DNA from: Liolophura sinensis | Taxonomy: Eukaryota; Mollusca; Polyplacophora; Chitonida; Chitonidae | Assembly: GCF_032854445.1 (NCBI RefSeq) | Contig: NW_027017965.1 | Span: forward strand, 62,001-126,000 | Reading direction: 5' to 3' | Length of the DNA: 64,000 bases | Shown: piece by piece, positions 9,006 through 19,705 of the stretch | Position numbering within the stretch: the stretch's first letter is position 1 | How the letters are laid out: every line of letters starts with the position of its first letter | The notes under the pieces: model-generated | The model's database searches: none | What the model saw: the letters and a program-made list of their open reading frames with translations, nothing else | What the model was told of the DNA's origin: nothing | Program-made: the position numbers and the translations under genes

Positions 9006-10012
9006 ATGGCTAGTAAGGTGTCTGCTCGCCTGGCAAATATCTACTACAGCCCTCGTGGGTACTGGAAGGGCCGCGCGGCCATCCAGAAACTTGCCACTGC
9101 GGCTAAAGTCTCCGAAGATGTGGTCCGGGCCTGGCTGGAAAAGCAGGCTATCTGGCAGATATACTTCCCCCGTCCCAGAAAAATACCGAGGCCTTTGTTC
9201 GATGTTTTCATGCCGAATGACATCCACCAAGGCGATCTTCTATTTCTACCACATGATCGGCGAGGCCGGAAGCTGTATAAGTACGCGCTGACAGTTGTTG
9301 ATGTCGCTTCTCGCTACAAGGAGGCGAAACCTCTGGCTACTAAAGATTCCAAGAAGTCGCTGATGCTCTCTCTCGCATTTACAAGCGGGAACCCATTCGA
9401 TGGCCGAAACTTCTCCAAGAACTCCAAGAGTTCATGGGTGTAGTGAGCCAACTGCTGGCCACACACGATGTCACAGTCCGCCGAGGCCGCGTGGATATCC
9501 ACCGAGAACAGGGCATAGTGGAGCGTTTCAACCGTACTCTGGCTGAGCGGCTCTTTGGACATCAGTACGCCCAGGAGATGCGCCTCCCTCCCGAACATCG
9601 GTCTACTGAATGGGTGGCTCGGCTGCCCTCTGTTGTGGCCGCTCTGAATAACGAGACAACGATCGGTAAAAATCCGAAAGACGCCATCAAGGCAAAAGGG
9701 GTGCCCCATAAGCCTTCTTCGACGGTTCCAGGTCGTCCCGTTGGACTTCATGAGCGGAAAATCCCCGAGGGTGTTGGTGTTCGTTATCTCTATCAGCCTG
9801 GAGAGCTGGAGGGCGGCCACCGTCGCCCAACTGATCCTGTGTGGTCTCTAGAGATATATCGGCTGGGGCGCTCTGTCACAAAGCCTAATGAGCCCGTGCT
9901 GTACTATCTAGACGATACGTCGGATGGCCCGCGACGGGGATTCCTTCGTGAGGAGTTGCTTATAGTGCCTACCGATACTCAGCTTTCCCCGGATGGGGTT
10001 CTACGGCGCTAG
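9006..10012 (+). pseudogene. Retroviral-type (rve) integrase, frameshifted and lacking a catalytic Asp
   Basis: Two plus-strand frames, 9006-9443 and an overlapping one ending at TAG 10010-10012, form one integrase of about 335 codons; the frame changes near 9350-9365. A small N-terminal helical domain (ATAAKVSEDVVRAWLEKQ) precedes the core. The first catalytic Asp fits QGDLLFLP, with ALTVVDVASRY on the next strand. The glutamate fits QGIVERFNRTLAERL. The second Asp, normally in a D-x-G-x-E-F motif, is not seen: the sequence reads LLQELQEFMG there. A chromodomain-like or beta-rich C-terminal part (VLYYLDDT) follows. Polinton integrases insert the element into the host chromosome. The lost Asp and the frameshift indicate an inactive copy. 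It ends tail-to-tail with the polymerase gene, overlapping 12 bp. Confidence 0.85.
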
Positions 10013-13000
10013 TAGTTCTTCGATGAGGACATCCATCCCAGCCCATCCTGCGGGCGCCGCATCTCTATGGCCGTAAGCCAGAGTGTGGACACCATCTTCG
10101 GCGATCCAGCGCTTACTATCGAAGGGGGACAGTGAGACCTTAATCAGGTGCTGTCCGTAGATATGGTGGCGCTTTGATCTCAGCATGTCCATACCGTGAC
10201 GGAAGATCTTCTCGAAGAGGGCCTCTTTGTACTGCTTATGGCGGATGTGCTTTTCCACAACTCCCTTTTTCACGCCCTTGGCCTTCTTATGTTGGCTCCG
10301 GGGGCCTCCAGAATGGTGTACATCTTGGGACGCAGACCTATGTATTCGGCGATCGGCCGCCCCGCGCACTCGTCCTTCATTTTCCCCAAGACCTTCATAT
10401 TTGCTACGCTGTGCAGGGGGGTGGTCTTGTGGGTAATCTGAGGTGTCGTACAGGTTTGCATTCTCAGCCATATCCCTATAAACATCAGTCTGAATCTCGA
10501 GTAGCAGACTATCCGTGTCAGTGTAGAGGAGCTGGCAGCGCTCTCCGTACTGGGCCTTCATGTGGCTGTAGTAGAAGTCGTACATCAGGTGCTTGGAGAG
10601 ATCAAGAATGCTCATGCCAACATAGATAGGTCGGTTTAGGACTAGACGGGTCTTGTGCATCTGAATCGCTGCGAGGTCATCATCAAATATGTTTGCCCGT
10701 GCAAAGCTCGGGCTGGCTATCAAACGTCGGATCTTGTCGTCTTCTCCAGAGCGTACCAGCTTGACGTCCACACGCTACCGAAGGTTCTTCATAGTTTTCC
10801 CGAAGACCGAGTTGTTCATTAGCTTGTACAGGTCCTTCTCGAATTTACTCGCGGCCGTTTTTCGGAGCTCGGTGTTCATCCTGATATAGGGTTCCATCCA
10901 AGGGCTCTGGGCGAATGTCAGAGCCCGGTGAACCTTTGTCAGGCGCATTCCCAGAGATAGATACAGCTGTAGGTTCCGGTAGTACAGGACGTACCGTTCC
11001 TTGTTGCGGAGGTTGGGGACCAGCTTTTCGACCTCGGTAGGCGCTTTCTTGCCGAGAAGACCGTGCTGATAGTTCGACATCCACTCCTTCTGGACCACCA
11101 GACGCTCCGGGGCTAATGGGCAGTCGTTATGTGCGTTATGTAGGTCGGCCGGATACTCTAGGTCGACCTGGACGATGTAACCGGAAGGACTGTCGTGGGA
11201 GTGGGTGGCAATCGTTTCACCGAGACGCTGCGCGTCATCTACCCACTTGAAGCCGCCCGTTGGAACGAACTGACTCATAGCCCAGCCATATAGATTATTG
11301 GCGTCTAGGTATTGGATGTAGCTGTTTGGACTTTCTGGGTTGTATCCCTCCACCTGCGGATTATTGGCTTTGGCGTATCGCTTACTTACCATGGAGATAC
11401 CTCCTCGCAACCCCTTCTCAGTGAAGAGATGTTGGTCATAGTCCGTCAACAGCTCCAGCTCTACCCCGGTCTTCTTGAACAGCGCATCCCACGAGAGACC
11501 TGGGCTCGTAAAGTAGTGAGCAGGGTCCAATCTATACTGCCGTAAACAAGTCTTCCGGAAGGCCTCAAACACATCAGCCAATAGGAGCACGTCTGTGCGG
11601 CAGTAAAGGTCTGTGTAGTCCCCCAGATTGGTGCAGTCAAATGCCTTCCATACCTGTTTCGCATGGATGTAGTCCTCATCGCTAATGCCTCCGACTTTGA
11701 GCTTACTGTAGAAAGCCTCTTTGGGTGGGAGGCTGGACTCGTCGAAGCGCTCCCAGGCGTCCATATACTCATAGGGGTAGACACACTTGCGCATGAGTAA
11801 CTTACGTTTTTCTTCGGCAGGCTCATACCGGGCTGTCATGTGGAAAGCCTCAGGTTTGTTGGCCTCTACCAGATTGTCAAGGGAAGTCGGTAAGAATTGA
11901 ACGCTGTCGATGAAGCGGAGCTGCCCCAGCGAGAAGGAGATGTACTTTTCCGTGTTGTTGTGGATGCAGGAGATGCGGCCCTCCGCCTTACTTATGGCTT
12001 GCATCAGGAGGTGCCCGTCGTAGCCCCGTAGGTTGTGGAAGACTACTGGTATGGCTGTCTTGGGACCCAGCCGCAACTTTAGGCTGCATACGTTATGGGC
12101 CGCGCCTCTGTACTTGCCAGTGATATGGCAGTGATCGCGCACAGAATCGGCGCCTAGAGGCTTCTCACACACGTGACAGGTTGCGGCGTTGTTGTGGGCC
12201 TGCCAGTCTTGGGGAGTCATATTCATGGCTATAGGGTTGGCTAGAACATTTTTGATTTCCTGCTCCTCCTGTTGGAGAGCTCTGAGGAAGTGTTCCGTCG
12301 CGTTAGGGCCTCTGTATTCCACGGGGCGTTTTCTGTGGCCGTCGCAACGCACCACAACATAGCAGTAACTGCAGGGCTCGTGGTGCTGAGTCTTTTGAGT
12401 GCTGCTCTCTGTGGGGCTGCACGGCGGGCCTTCAACCTTTTTGGTCAGAGCCTCGAAGTCGGCATATATGATGAACGGAGCCGGTAGCTGTTTGTGGTGG
12501 TTCTGGAAGGAGAACTTGTTTTCCCCCTCCTGGGGCATCTCCACCCTCACCGCCGTCTGGCCAATCCCTCGGCATTCCGGCTTATGCGCCTCGAGCAGGT
12601 CCTCCCTTTTGTAGCCGTGTAGGCAGCGCTCGCAGAAGTTTTTGCGATTTGGCGCCTTACTTTCTTGGTATAGGAGCCGATTGAGGCCTTTTATCCACGT
12701 ATAATGGAATTTGCCTGCCTTCTCAATCAGCAGCAGATTGATTCGGGGTGTGTCGCCGGGCTGCTTGCTGAGACGATGCACGATCACACCCTTGTCCCAC
12801 CCGAACCGTTGATGGTGAGATTGTTCTTTTCCTCCACTTTAGAGATCTGAGAGATGGGCGTGGGGGCGTCGATCCCCCCAAAGTCAAGACCATCATTGGT
12901 GGGATACTTTGTTGGTCTCTGAGGGTCCCGGGCGGCTGGAAATAAGGCAGACCGGAGTGCCCATCGGAGGCAGTCGTCGTCTTTGTTCTTCACGTTGATG

Positions 13001-13714
13001 ACTGCTTTCTCGTTACTCACAGCTGCAGGTAGGGGGATGTAGGACCCGCCTATAAGTGGCAATGTCAAGCCAGAGTGTTTGCACGCTACTTACAGCCCAC
13101 CCTGACCCTCGCTGTGTCCATTTTTCTAGCACCTCCTGGATGGTGGGGAAGACCTTATCTAGAGCCCCATCAATGTCACCGACCTCTAGGAAGGCCTCCT
13201 GTTTGCTGCGGAGTACTGGGCTGGTATTCTCTTCACTGCCATCGACGTGGGCCTTTCGCAGCTGAGCCCTGAGGCCTAGTTGGAACTTAACCCCGTTGAG
13301 TGCCAGGATCTCTTCTTCTAGCTTCTGGCGAATACTGGCTCGAATTTCTTCTAAGAAGGCCACGGGGTCCGTCCAAACACCTTCGGGTACGCCCATCTGC
13401 CAGACCCGGAGGAGATTCCTTATGGCCCTGCCGGTGTTAATGAATTCTAGTTTCTTTTCACCCTGTATTCCACCTAGCAATTCATTCAACTCCTCGTTAC
13501 TGAGTAAGTTCTTGTTGTCTTGCTTCAACTCCTCGTTACTTCGGGAGTTCTTGCTGTCTTGCAGCCGCTTCCACTCAGCCACAGCCGTTTTATGCCTGTC
13601 GAGGATCCCCTGCAATTCTTCCAAGGCATTGCGGGACCGTGGGTACTTGGGACGCACACTTAGGAGCGTCTCAAACTCCTCCCGTAGTGCTCGCGCTTTT
13701 TGATGGTGCCTCAT
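10001..13714 (-). pseudogene. Protein-primed family B DNA polymerase, multiply broken
   Basis: About 1238 codons from ATG 13714 to TAG 10001-10003, in several frames. An N-terminal helical, charged region of about 215 residues (13714 to about 13060) leads into the polymerase proper, with frame changes near 13060 and 12803. Exonuclease motifs: YADFEAL (about 12470), FHNLRGYDGHLL (about 12050), YCRTDVLLLADVF (about 11590). An embedded CHVCEKPL...DHCHITGKYRG zinc/HNH-like module lies at about 12090-12180, and a CERCLHGY...HKPEC finger near 12630. Palm motifs: DANNLYGW (about 11300), NNSVFGKT (about 10800), YTDTDSLL (about 10520). A TAG at 10775-10777 interrupts an otherwise open frame just after the second palm motif. 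Between about 10430 and 10285 a pair of compensating shifts replaces some 45 codons by out-of-frame sequence. This enzyme copies linear element DNA using a protein primer. The breaks make it non-functional here. Confidence 0.92.
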
Positions 13715-13825
13715 TGTACGCGCCGTATGCCTAGTGGCGATACCTCACTAATATGAAATTTCGATAGCCGCCAGCTGTTTTTACTCACCGTTGTGCAATA
13801 TCGTCGTATGTCTAGTGGTGTCTCT

Positions 13826-14096
13826 CTAATATGAAATTTCGATAGCCGCCAGCCGTTTGAACTCGTCCAAGAAAGCCTTTCGCCTCCGCTGCCTTTTACG
13901 CCTCTGGACATTATGATATCCACAGGCCCCGCAAAGCCGAAATTGGTTTTTAATGCCAGCGAATACATGGCTGGGTGCCAGGACCTTTCCGCAGACGGTA
14001 TAGGTGGAAGCCGCAGTACTCCCCCAGACAACTCTTACCACAGAGCTCCGTGGAGCCGATGAGAAGCCACCGGCAATTGTTGAGACTCTTTGGCAT
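13826..14096 (-). pseudogene. Small cysteine-rich (zinc-ribbon-like) protein, frameshifted
   Basis: Minus-strand ORF from ATG 14096 (MPKSLNNCRW) with Cys/His spacing CRWLLIGSTELCGKSC followed by GEYCGFH, then a frame change near 13960-13975. It continues with RLCGACGYHN and a very basic stretch RRKRQRRRKAF to a stop at 13826. In total about 90 codons with two groups of cysteine pairs, fitting a zinc-ribbon or treble-clef protein, probably nucleic-acid binding given the basic tail. It sits between the polymerase 5' end and a duplicated fragment of that end. I know no function. It could regulate transcription of the element, which is inference. Confidence 0.5.
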
Positions 14097-14104
14097 GTTG
14101 TCTT

Positions 14105-14229
14105 GCTTCCCAGCCGTTTTATACCTGTCGAGGAACCCCTGCAATGCGGGACCGTGGGTATCTGGGCCGCACGCCTATGAGCGTCTCATACTCCTCCCGT
14201 AGTGCTCGTGCTTCTTGGTGATTGGTCAT
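14105..14229 (-). pseudogene. Duplicated fragment of the polymerase 5' coding end
   Basis: From ATG 14229 the sequence parallels the polymerase start at 13714: ARALREE, VRP-YPRSR and the DRYKTA segment recur with substitutions, an internal deletion and a frame change, then run into the cysteine-rich ORF. The 5' flank is duplicated with it, including the subterminal motif. This looks like a local tandem duplication of about 200 bp (13575-13780 with 14100-14305). Confidence 0.65.
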
Positions 14230-14298
14230 TGTACACGCCGTTGTGCAATATCGCCGTATGCCTAGTTGCGATGTCTCTCTAATATGAAATTTCCATAG

Positions 14299-14376
14299 CC
14301 GCCAGACCCTCCGCTGGGGAGCTGGGGGCCTCTATTTGTTCTGGGGAGGGCCCCAAGGGGAGGGTGCGCCAGAACC
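14299..14376 (-). repeat. Right terminal inverted repeat of element A
   Basis: Contains GACCCTCCGCTGGGG, GGGGGCCTCTATTTG and AGGGGAGGGTGCGCCAGAACC. Its reverse complement matches the left end of element B at 61102-61170, with an extra 20-30 bp in element A. Element DNA lies to the left, host DNA to the right. Confidence 0.75.
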
Positions 14377-16319
14377 TATACTCTGCATACTATTATGGCT
14401 CAACTCCAGATTGGCAATATTTAAGCGATATCGTGGCCACAAGTGTTAAACAAACTTTGTTTATAAGTAAGTATCAACCCCGGTCTAAATGGAAGCCGTC
14501 GGCCATATAGGTCATAACGATGATGACCATGGTCAAATGTGTGCACACATGGGTATTAATTAACCAAACACACCCACGCATCGCTTACGAATGCGAGGTT
14601 TAATGTACATCATGAACCGCATTATAATTTGTATTGGGACTGATAATAGTATCCTTTTTAATCTCTCACTGTGTATCGCCAAGATATGGCTGAAATATAA
14701 GTGAATATAAGCCATATTCATTCATTCATTCCCACTGTGTAGCGTCGTTCACAACACTCTGGCATGTCCTTACTTGTAAGCTTTTATATAAGTGATCATT
14801 TACACCCTGGAAACATGTCCATGTATAAACCTGGACGAACGTTTTTTTCCGTTTTATGACAATGAAAAAAAGAAAATATTTATATTTTCATTTGGCTTGC
14901 CTTTTTACGTCGTAATCAAACATATTTTTTAAAGAATATGTAAATAGGGTACATTAATTTGAGTAATAGGCATTCAATTCACTGGATACTGGCTGGTTTA
15001 TATGCATTTTGTCCGCCAACAATCGGTAGTCTCCGCCCAATTACGTCCATCAAGGCCAAGATAATATAAGAGAATGTTATTTAGTCAGGTCATATTTCAA
15101 CAATGTGTTCATTTTCTTCACTCCATGGAAAGAGCTCACATTCGTCTTATTACCACTTGACTTCATATAACTATATCACACACTCAGAAAACCGGTTCCA
15201 AGCTGATTAATATTCTTATATTTCGACATGCCTGGTAAAGCAATCCGTGATTCGGCGGACTGTATCTTCGTAAAACGGGAACAGGGAATTGGCAATCTGT
15301 GACATTTCCCAGCATTCCGAACACCACTTCCATGCCACTTGACTAAAATATCATGCCACAAGCACGACACCCTACCAAGTCACACTATACTGGGACCCCA
15401 TCCAGTTACCTTATGCTAGCTGTTACCCAGTTTCCATAGACTGTCACCCTACCCAATCACATTATACTGACACCCCATGTTTCCACCTGTCTGGTTTCCT
15501 TGCTCTAATGTCTCAGTGCTGAACTCCAAGCGAAGCAGTAACAAATTCTTTGGTATGACTGGACACGGATTTGCGATGGACGCTCTATACATTAGGCCAC
15601 CAAAGCGGTCTTCTCTCAAATAAGTATATTCAGACATAAAACCATGAGAGCTAATTCTAGGTGTGGGCACACAGAAAGGAGGAGTATATCGTTTTTATTT
15701 ATAATTATATAGTTTACTGTATATACTTTTCATCCAGACTGTGAGTTCAAATCCAGCTCTTGATATTTTTATCCGTCAATTCTCCCGTCCATATTCTCCA
15801 GGCATCTCTCAGTTCCTATCCATCATAATACCATGACATATCATAAAATATTGTTGGTACAGTATAAAAAGGTGGGATTTGCCAATGATGTGGACAGTGC
15901 GTCTACGAAGAAGAGTATGGATTGATGAATGCTGGGAGTGACTGGCGTTCAACGCCAAAGATTTCACTAAAACGATGGCTTCAGGTTTATGGGTGGAGGA
16001 AACTTGTTTGCCCGGGGTAAACCACCGACCTTCACAAGGTCGCTGCTGACAAACCTCCTGCCGCTGCTGAAATAGCAAAAGCTGGATTTAAAAATGCCAC
16101 CTCACTAGTTTGTATTATTTATTTCATTGGTACTTTATGGCCTACTTAAGAAAAATTCATTTATATGATGGCACACAGTATTATGACAGAAGTAAGCCAG
16201 GTAGAAACCCAGGTAAACCCACGACCCTCCGCAGGTTGCTGCCATACGTGACCTCAGTCGACAGTCTGGTAGTTGCAGTGAGCCAACATTTCAACTTTCT
16301 GACGCAGTGAAGTCCCAGT
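14377..16319. other. AT-rich host DNA, no gene seen
   Basis: No conserved ORF or splice-bounded exon seen. It holds a decayed repeat at about 15360-15665 (related to 37815-38120: AATCACATTATACTGACACC) and an old minus-oriented SINE remnant at about 16108-16265. Confidence 0.5.
16108..16265 (-). repeat. Old tRNA-derived SINE remnant
   Basis: A diverged match to the SINE core seen intact at 36632-36897: ATTTATTTCATTGGTACTTTA at the tail side, then CCACGACCCTCCGCAGGTTGC. Confidence 0.5.
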
Positions 16320-19080
16320 GAGCCCCAGCATGTTCTAAAAAATACAATACGGCAAGCAATGGGCAGGTATGAAAAAATTGCAAATTTCTCTGGTTTCCAA
16401 AATAGGCGCCGTTGACGGGCACGCAGTTATGACGTCAGCCAAGTTTTAAACGCCGCTACAGCTAAAAGTATCAGTTGGAAAGCTATGCGATTTGCAACGT
16501 TCGATTTCTCGTCAAAAAATACAGTACAATAATACAATATACAGTACAATAAACGGCAATAAGAGCTCCTTTACAGGGGCATTTTAACAATCTTTTCATT
16601 TTCAAATTTTTACCTGATCACTTTGCTGATACACATCAGCTATAATATAGTATGTACCATCGCCACTGGTCATTTCTATATCAAACTTTCCACTATAAGT
16701 TATGTGCCGTTCAGTAGCCCAGCAGATGTAAAATACCACAGTATTTGTATATAGAAAACATAAGGCACTTCTGTTCTAAAATATACAAGTTAACACTGAC
16801 CCACACAAATAAGGTGCCAAACGATGCGGACTATGGTCGGCAGCTGTTGAAAAAATGACCAATTTCTCCAGTTTACAAGCAGTATGGGCCGTTGCTAGGC
16901 ACTCAATTATGACGTCAACCATGTTTGTTGAACGCCGCTACAGCAAAAAGTATTGGTAAGAGAGCGGTTAGCACCATTCCATTTCTCGTCACAAAATCCG
17001 ATTCGTTTCTTTCTCAGTGCATTTGAAAAAATTTCCCTCTTTCGAATTTTTGCCTGATCACTACCATACCACAACATTTGTATATAGAAAACATAAGGCA
17101 ATTGATACCTTTTGTTCTAAAGAATACAATTTGCCCCACCTAGATGAGGTGCCAAAAGATACGGAATAAGGCAAGCAATCGGCAGTTGTTAAAAATAGGT
17201 ACTTTGAATAAGGTACTTGATACCTTCTGTTCTAAAAAATACAATTTAACAATGACCTACATAAATAAGGTGCCAAACGATGCGGGAAAAGGAAAGGAAA
17301 TCGGCAGTTCTTGAAAAAATTTCACTGGTTTCCCTGGAGTAAGGGCAAATGCTGGGCATGCAATTATGGCGTTAACCAGGTTTTAAACGCCGCTACAGCT
17401 AAAGGTATTGGTCGGAGAGCAATGCGGTTTGCACCATTCGATTTCTCGTCACAAAAATCTTTTTTCAAGCGCATTTGAACAATGTTAACACTTCAGAATT
17501 TTTGCCTGATCCCTTTACTCATTCACATCAGCTACAATGTAGTGTGTACCATCGTGACTGCTCATTTCTAAATTAAACTTTCGGCTATAAGGAATGTGGC
17601 ATTTGATCGCCCAGAAGACATCAAATCTTTGAGCCAAGCCCATTTAACTGACACACCAATTGTGTTACTTCCAAGTGGAAGACAAACCCAGTGCCTTTGT
17701 GTACATGTACTACCATACCGCAGCATTTGTATATAGATGCGATAAAGCAATTAATACCTTTTGTTCTAAAAAATACAATTTAACCCTGCCCTGGGGCCTC
17801 CGTGTCTCAGTTTGTTATCGCGCTAGGGATGCCTAATGAACCAGGAGCCTCTTACCAATGCGGTCGCTGTGAGTTCCAGTCCAGCTCATGCTGGCTTCCT
17901 CTCTGGCCGTTCGTGGGAAGGTTTTCCAGCAATCTACGGATGGTCGTGGGTTTCCACCGGCCTTTGCCCAGTTTCCTCCTACCATAATACTGGTCGCCGT
18001 CGTAAAGTGAAATATTCTTGGATATGGCGTAAAACACCAATCAAATAAATAAATAAATAACATTGCCCAACATAAATGAGGTGCTAAAAGATGCGGGTTA
18101 AGGCAAGCCATTGGCGGTTTAAAAAATTGCAAATGTCCCTAGGAGTAAGGGTCGTTGCAAGCAATTATGGCGTCAACCATATCTAAAACGCCGCTACATC
18201 TATTGTTCGGAGAGCAATCCGGTTTGCACCATTCTATTCCTCGTCACAAAATACGTCGATTGACAGCTACAATGTCGTGTGTTGGCTTTCAGCTATAAGT
18301 AATGTGGCGTTCGATAGCCCAGAAGACGTCAAATATTTTGGCCAATCCCATTTGACTGACCCAGCATTTGTGTTCCTTCCAAGTGGAAGACAAACCCAAT
18401 TACCTTTATGTACATGTAATACCATGCCACAGCATCTGTATATAGAAATCATAAGGCAATTGAGTGAGTGCTTGGGGTTTAACGTCGTACTTAATTTTAA
18501 GTTAACTTTCGGCTGTATGTCATGTAGCGTTCGGTAGCGCAGAGGAATGTTTAACTGACCCAGCAATTGTGTTAATTATAAGTCGAAGACAAACCCAATT
18601 ACCTTTACGTACATGTACCACCATACCACAGCAAATGATACCCTCTGTTCTAAGAAATGCAATTTACCACTGCCCCACCAAAATAAGGTGCCAAAAGGTG
18701 CGGAATAGGGCAAGCAAATGGCAATTGCTGAAAAATTGCAAATGTCTCTGGTTTCCAAGGAGTAAGGGTCGTTGCTGAGCACGCAATCATGACGTCAACC
18801 ATATTTGAAACGCAGCTACATCTAAAAGTATTGGTCAGAGAGCAGTGCGGTTTGCACCTTTCCATTTCTAGTCGCAAAATCCATCGGCTTAGCTACTTTC
18901 CAAGCCCGTTTGAACAACTTTTCCACTTTTGAATGTTTGCCTGATCCCTTTGCTGATTGACATCGGCTACAATGTAGTGTGTACCATCGCCACTGGTCAT
19001 TTCTACATTAAACTTTCGGCTTTACCTTAACATACATGTACTATCATACCACAGCATCTGTAAATAGGAAGGCAACTGAT
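16320..19080 (+). repeat. Tandem array of a ~0.45-0.55 kb repeat
   Basis: About five diverged, partly truncated copies. The marker AAATAAGGTGCCAAACGATGCGG recurs in varied form at about 16800, 17140, 17255, 18070 and 18675. Other shared blocks are GACGTCAACCATGTTT, AACGCCGCTACAGCTAAAAG, CATTCGATTTCTCGTCACAAA, GTGTACCATCGCCACTGGTC and AGTGGAAGACAAACCCA. Copies are interrupted by a SINE at 17793-18059 and a short insert near 18460. No coding capacity is conserved. It may be a satellite or an amplified non-autonomous element. Confidence 0.7.
17793..18059 (+). mobile_element. tRNA-derived SINE (Meta-domain-like), full length
   Basis: Reads from a tRNA-like head (GGGGCCTCCGTGTCTCAGTT as A box; GAGTTCCAGTCCAGCTC as B box) through the conserved core (CCATAATACTGGTCGCCGTCG, GTGAAATATTCTTG) to an AAATAAATAAATAA tail. 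Inserted in the tandem array. Confidence 0.8.
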
Positions 19081-19435
19081 CGAGTGAGTGAGTGAGTGAG
19101 TGAGTGCTTGGGGTTTAACGTGGTACTTAACAATTTTTCAGTTATATGACCACAAAGGAATCCTTAGTGTATGCAATTTGCTTCCTCGTCGCAGAGCGGA
19201 TTTCCACCATTGTTTTATCTAGTGCGGTTTCACCGAGATGACTTACCGAAGGCAAGTAAGCGGCCCCGCCCGAGCCATTTTACCGATACGGGTCAACCAG
19301 TCGCTGCACTATCCCCTTCATGCTTAACGCCAAGCGAGGGAGTTACAACTTCCTCTTTCAAAGTCTTAGGTGTGACTCGTTCAAGGATTGATCCTGGATC
19401 TACCGGTCCCGAAGCGGACACTCTACCAGGGTTGA
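19081..19435 (+). mobile_element. Second SINE-like family with GTGA microsatellite start
   Basis: Begins GTGAGTGAGTGAGTGAGTGC, then TTGGGGTTTAACGTGGTACT, and ends in a tRNA-like 3' part read on the minus strand (GGATTGATCCTGGATC as B box complement; CGGACACTCTACCA). Related copies lie at 19555-19705, 52875-53040 and 54716-55035. Confidence 0.65.
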
Positions 19436-19554
19436 ATTGAGAAAAGCAACTTCCTTTCCCAGAGGTTTCCCAATGACCAATAAAATGTGACTGCAATAAT
19501 GTCTGATGGTGTAAAACTAATATTTCGGTTAACACTGTTGAAGATGACAACCAA

Positions 19555-19705
19555 GTAAGCCGCCATTATACTGATACGGGTCATCTACACTATCCCCTTC
19601 ATGCTGCACGCCAAGCCAGTCTTAGATGTGACTTGACCCAGGATTGAACTTGGAACCGCTCCCGAACCGGACGCTCTACCAACTGTGCCAGTGGGGCCGG
19701 TAGCA
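19555..19705 (+). repeat. Partial copy of the second SINE-like family
   Basis: CGCCATTATACTGATACGGGTC through CGGACGCTCTACCAACTGTGCC; lacks the 5' half. Confidence 0.6.

Larger units (their letters stand above)
13740..14305 (-). repeat. Subterminal repeats: three copies of an AT-rich/GCC motif
   Basis: The motif TAATATGAAATTTCGATAGC is present at about 13750, 13830 and 14280 (the last with one change), each time followed by GCCAG. Each copy is preceded by a related CGCCGTATG-CCTAG stretch. A diverged single copy, in the opposite direction, lies at the left end of element B (about 61165-61185). The position beside gene starts and the terminus suggests a promoter or replication signal. Confidence 0.6.
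1..14376. mobile_element. Polinton/Maverick-like element A, right part, decayed
   Basis: GC-rich compact block with virus-like gene packing, clearly unlike the AT-rich DNA to its right. It contains the diagnostic Polinton set: protein-primed family B DNA polymerase, rve-type integrase, A32-like packaging ATPase and a capsid candidate, plus several unknown genes. The right boundary is a terminal inverted repeat at about 14299-14376 whose reverse complement matches 61102-61170 at the left end of element B. The left end lies outside the window. Most genes have frameshifts or in-frame stops, so the copy is probably not autonomous. Polintons are known as integrated virus-like elements of animals; the assignment to a particular Polinton lineage is not settled from sequence alone. 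Confidence 0.9.

Noticed and set aside
3248-10777. Reassigned TAG codon in the element
   Set aside because: TAG is also the natural terminator of the genes ending at 732, 10001 and 10012, and other genes have frameshifts, so decay is simpler. Kept only as a low-weight finding.
16320-19080. CRISPR-like array
   Set aside because: Units are about 0.5 kb, diverged and in eukaryotic DNA; there are no short direct repeats with unique spacers.
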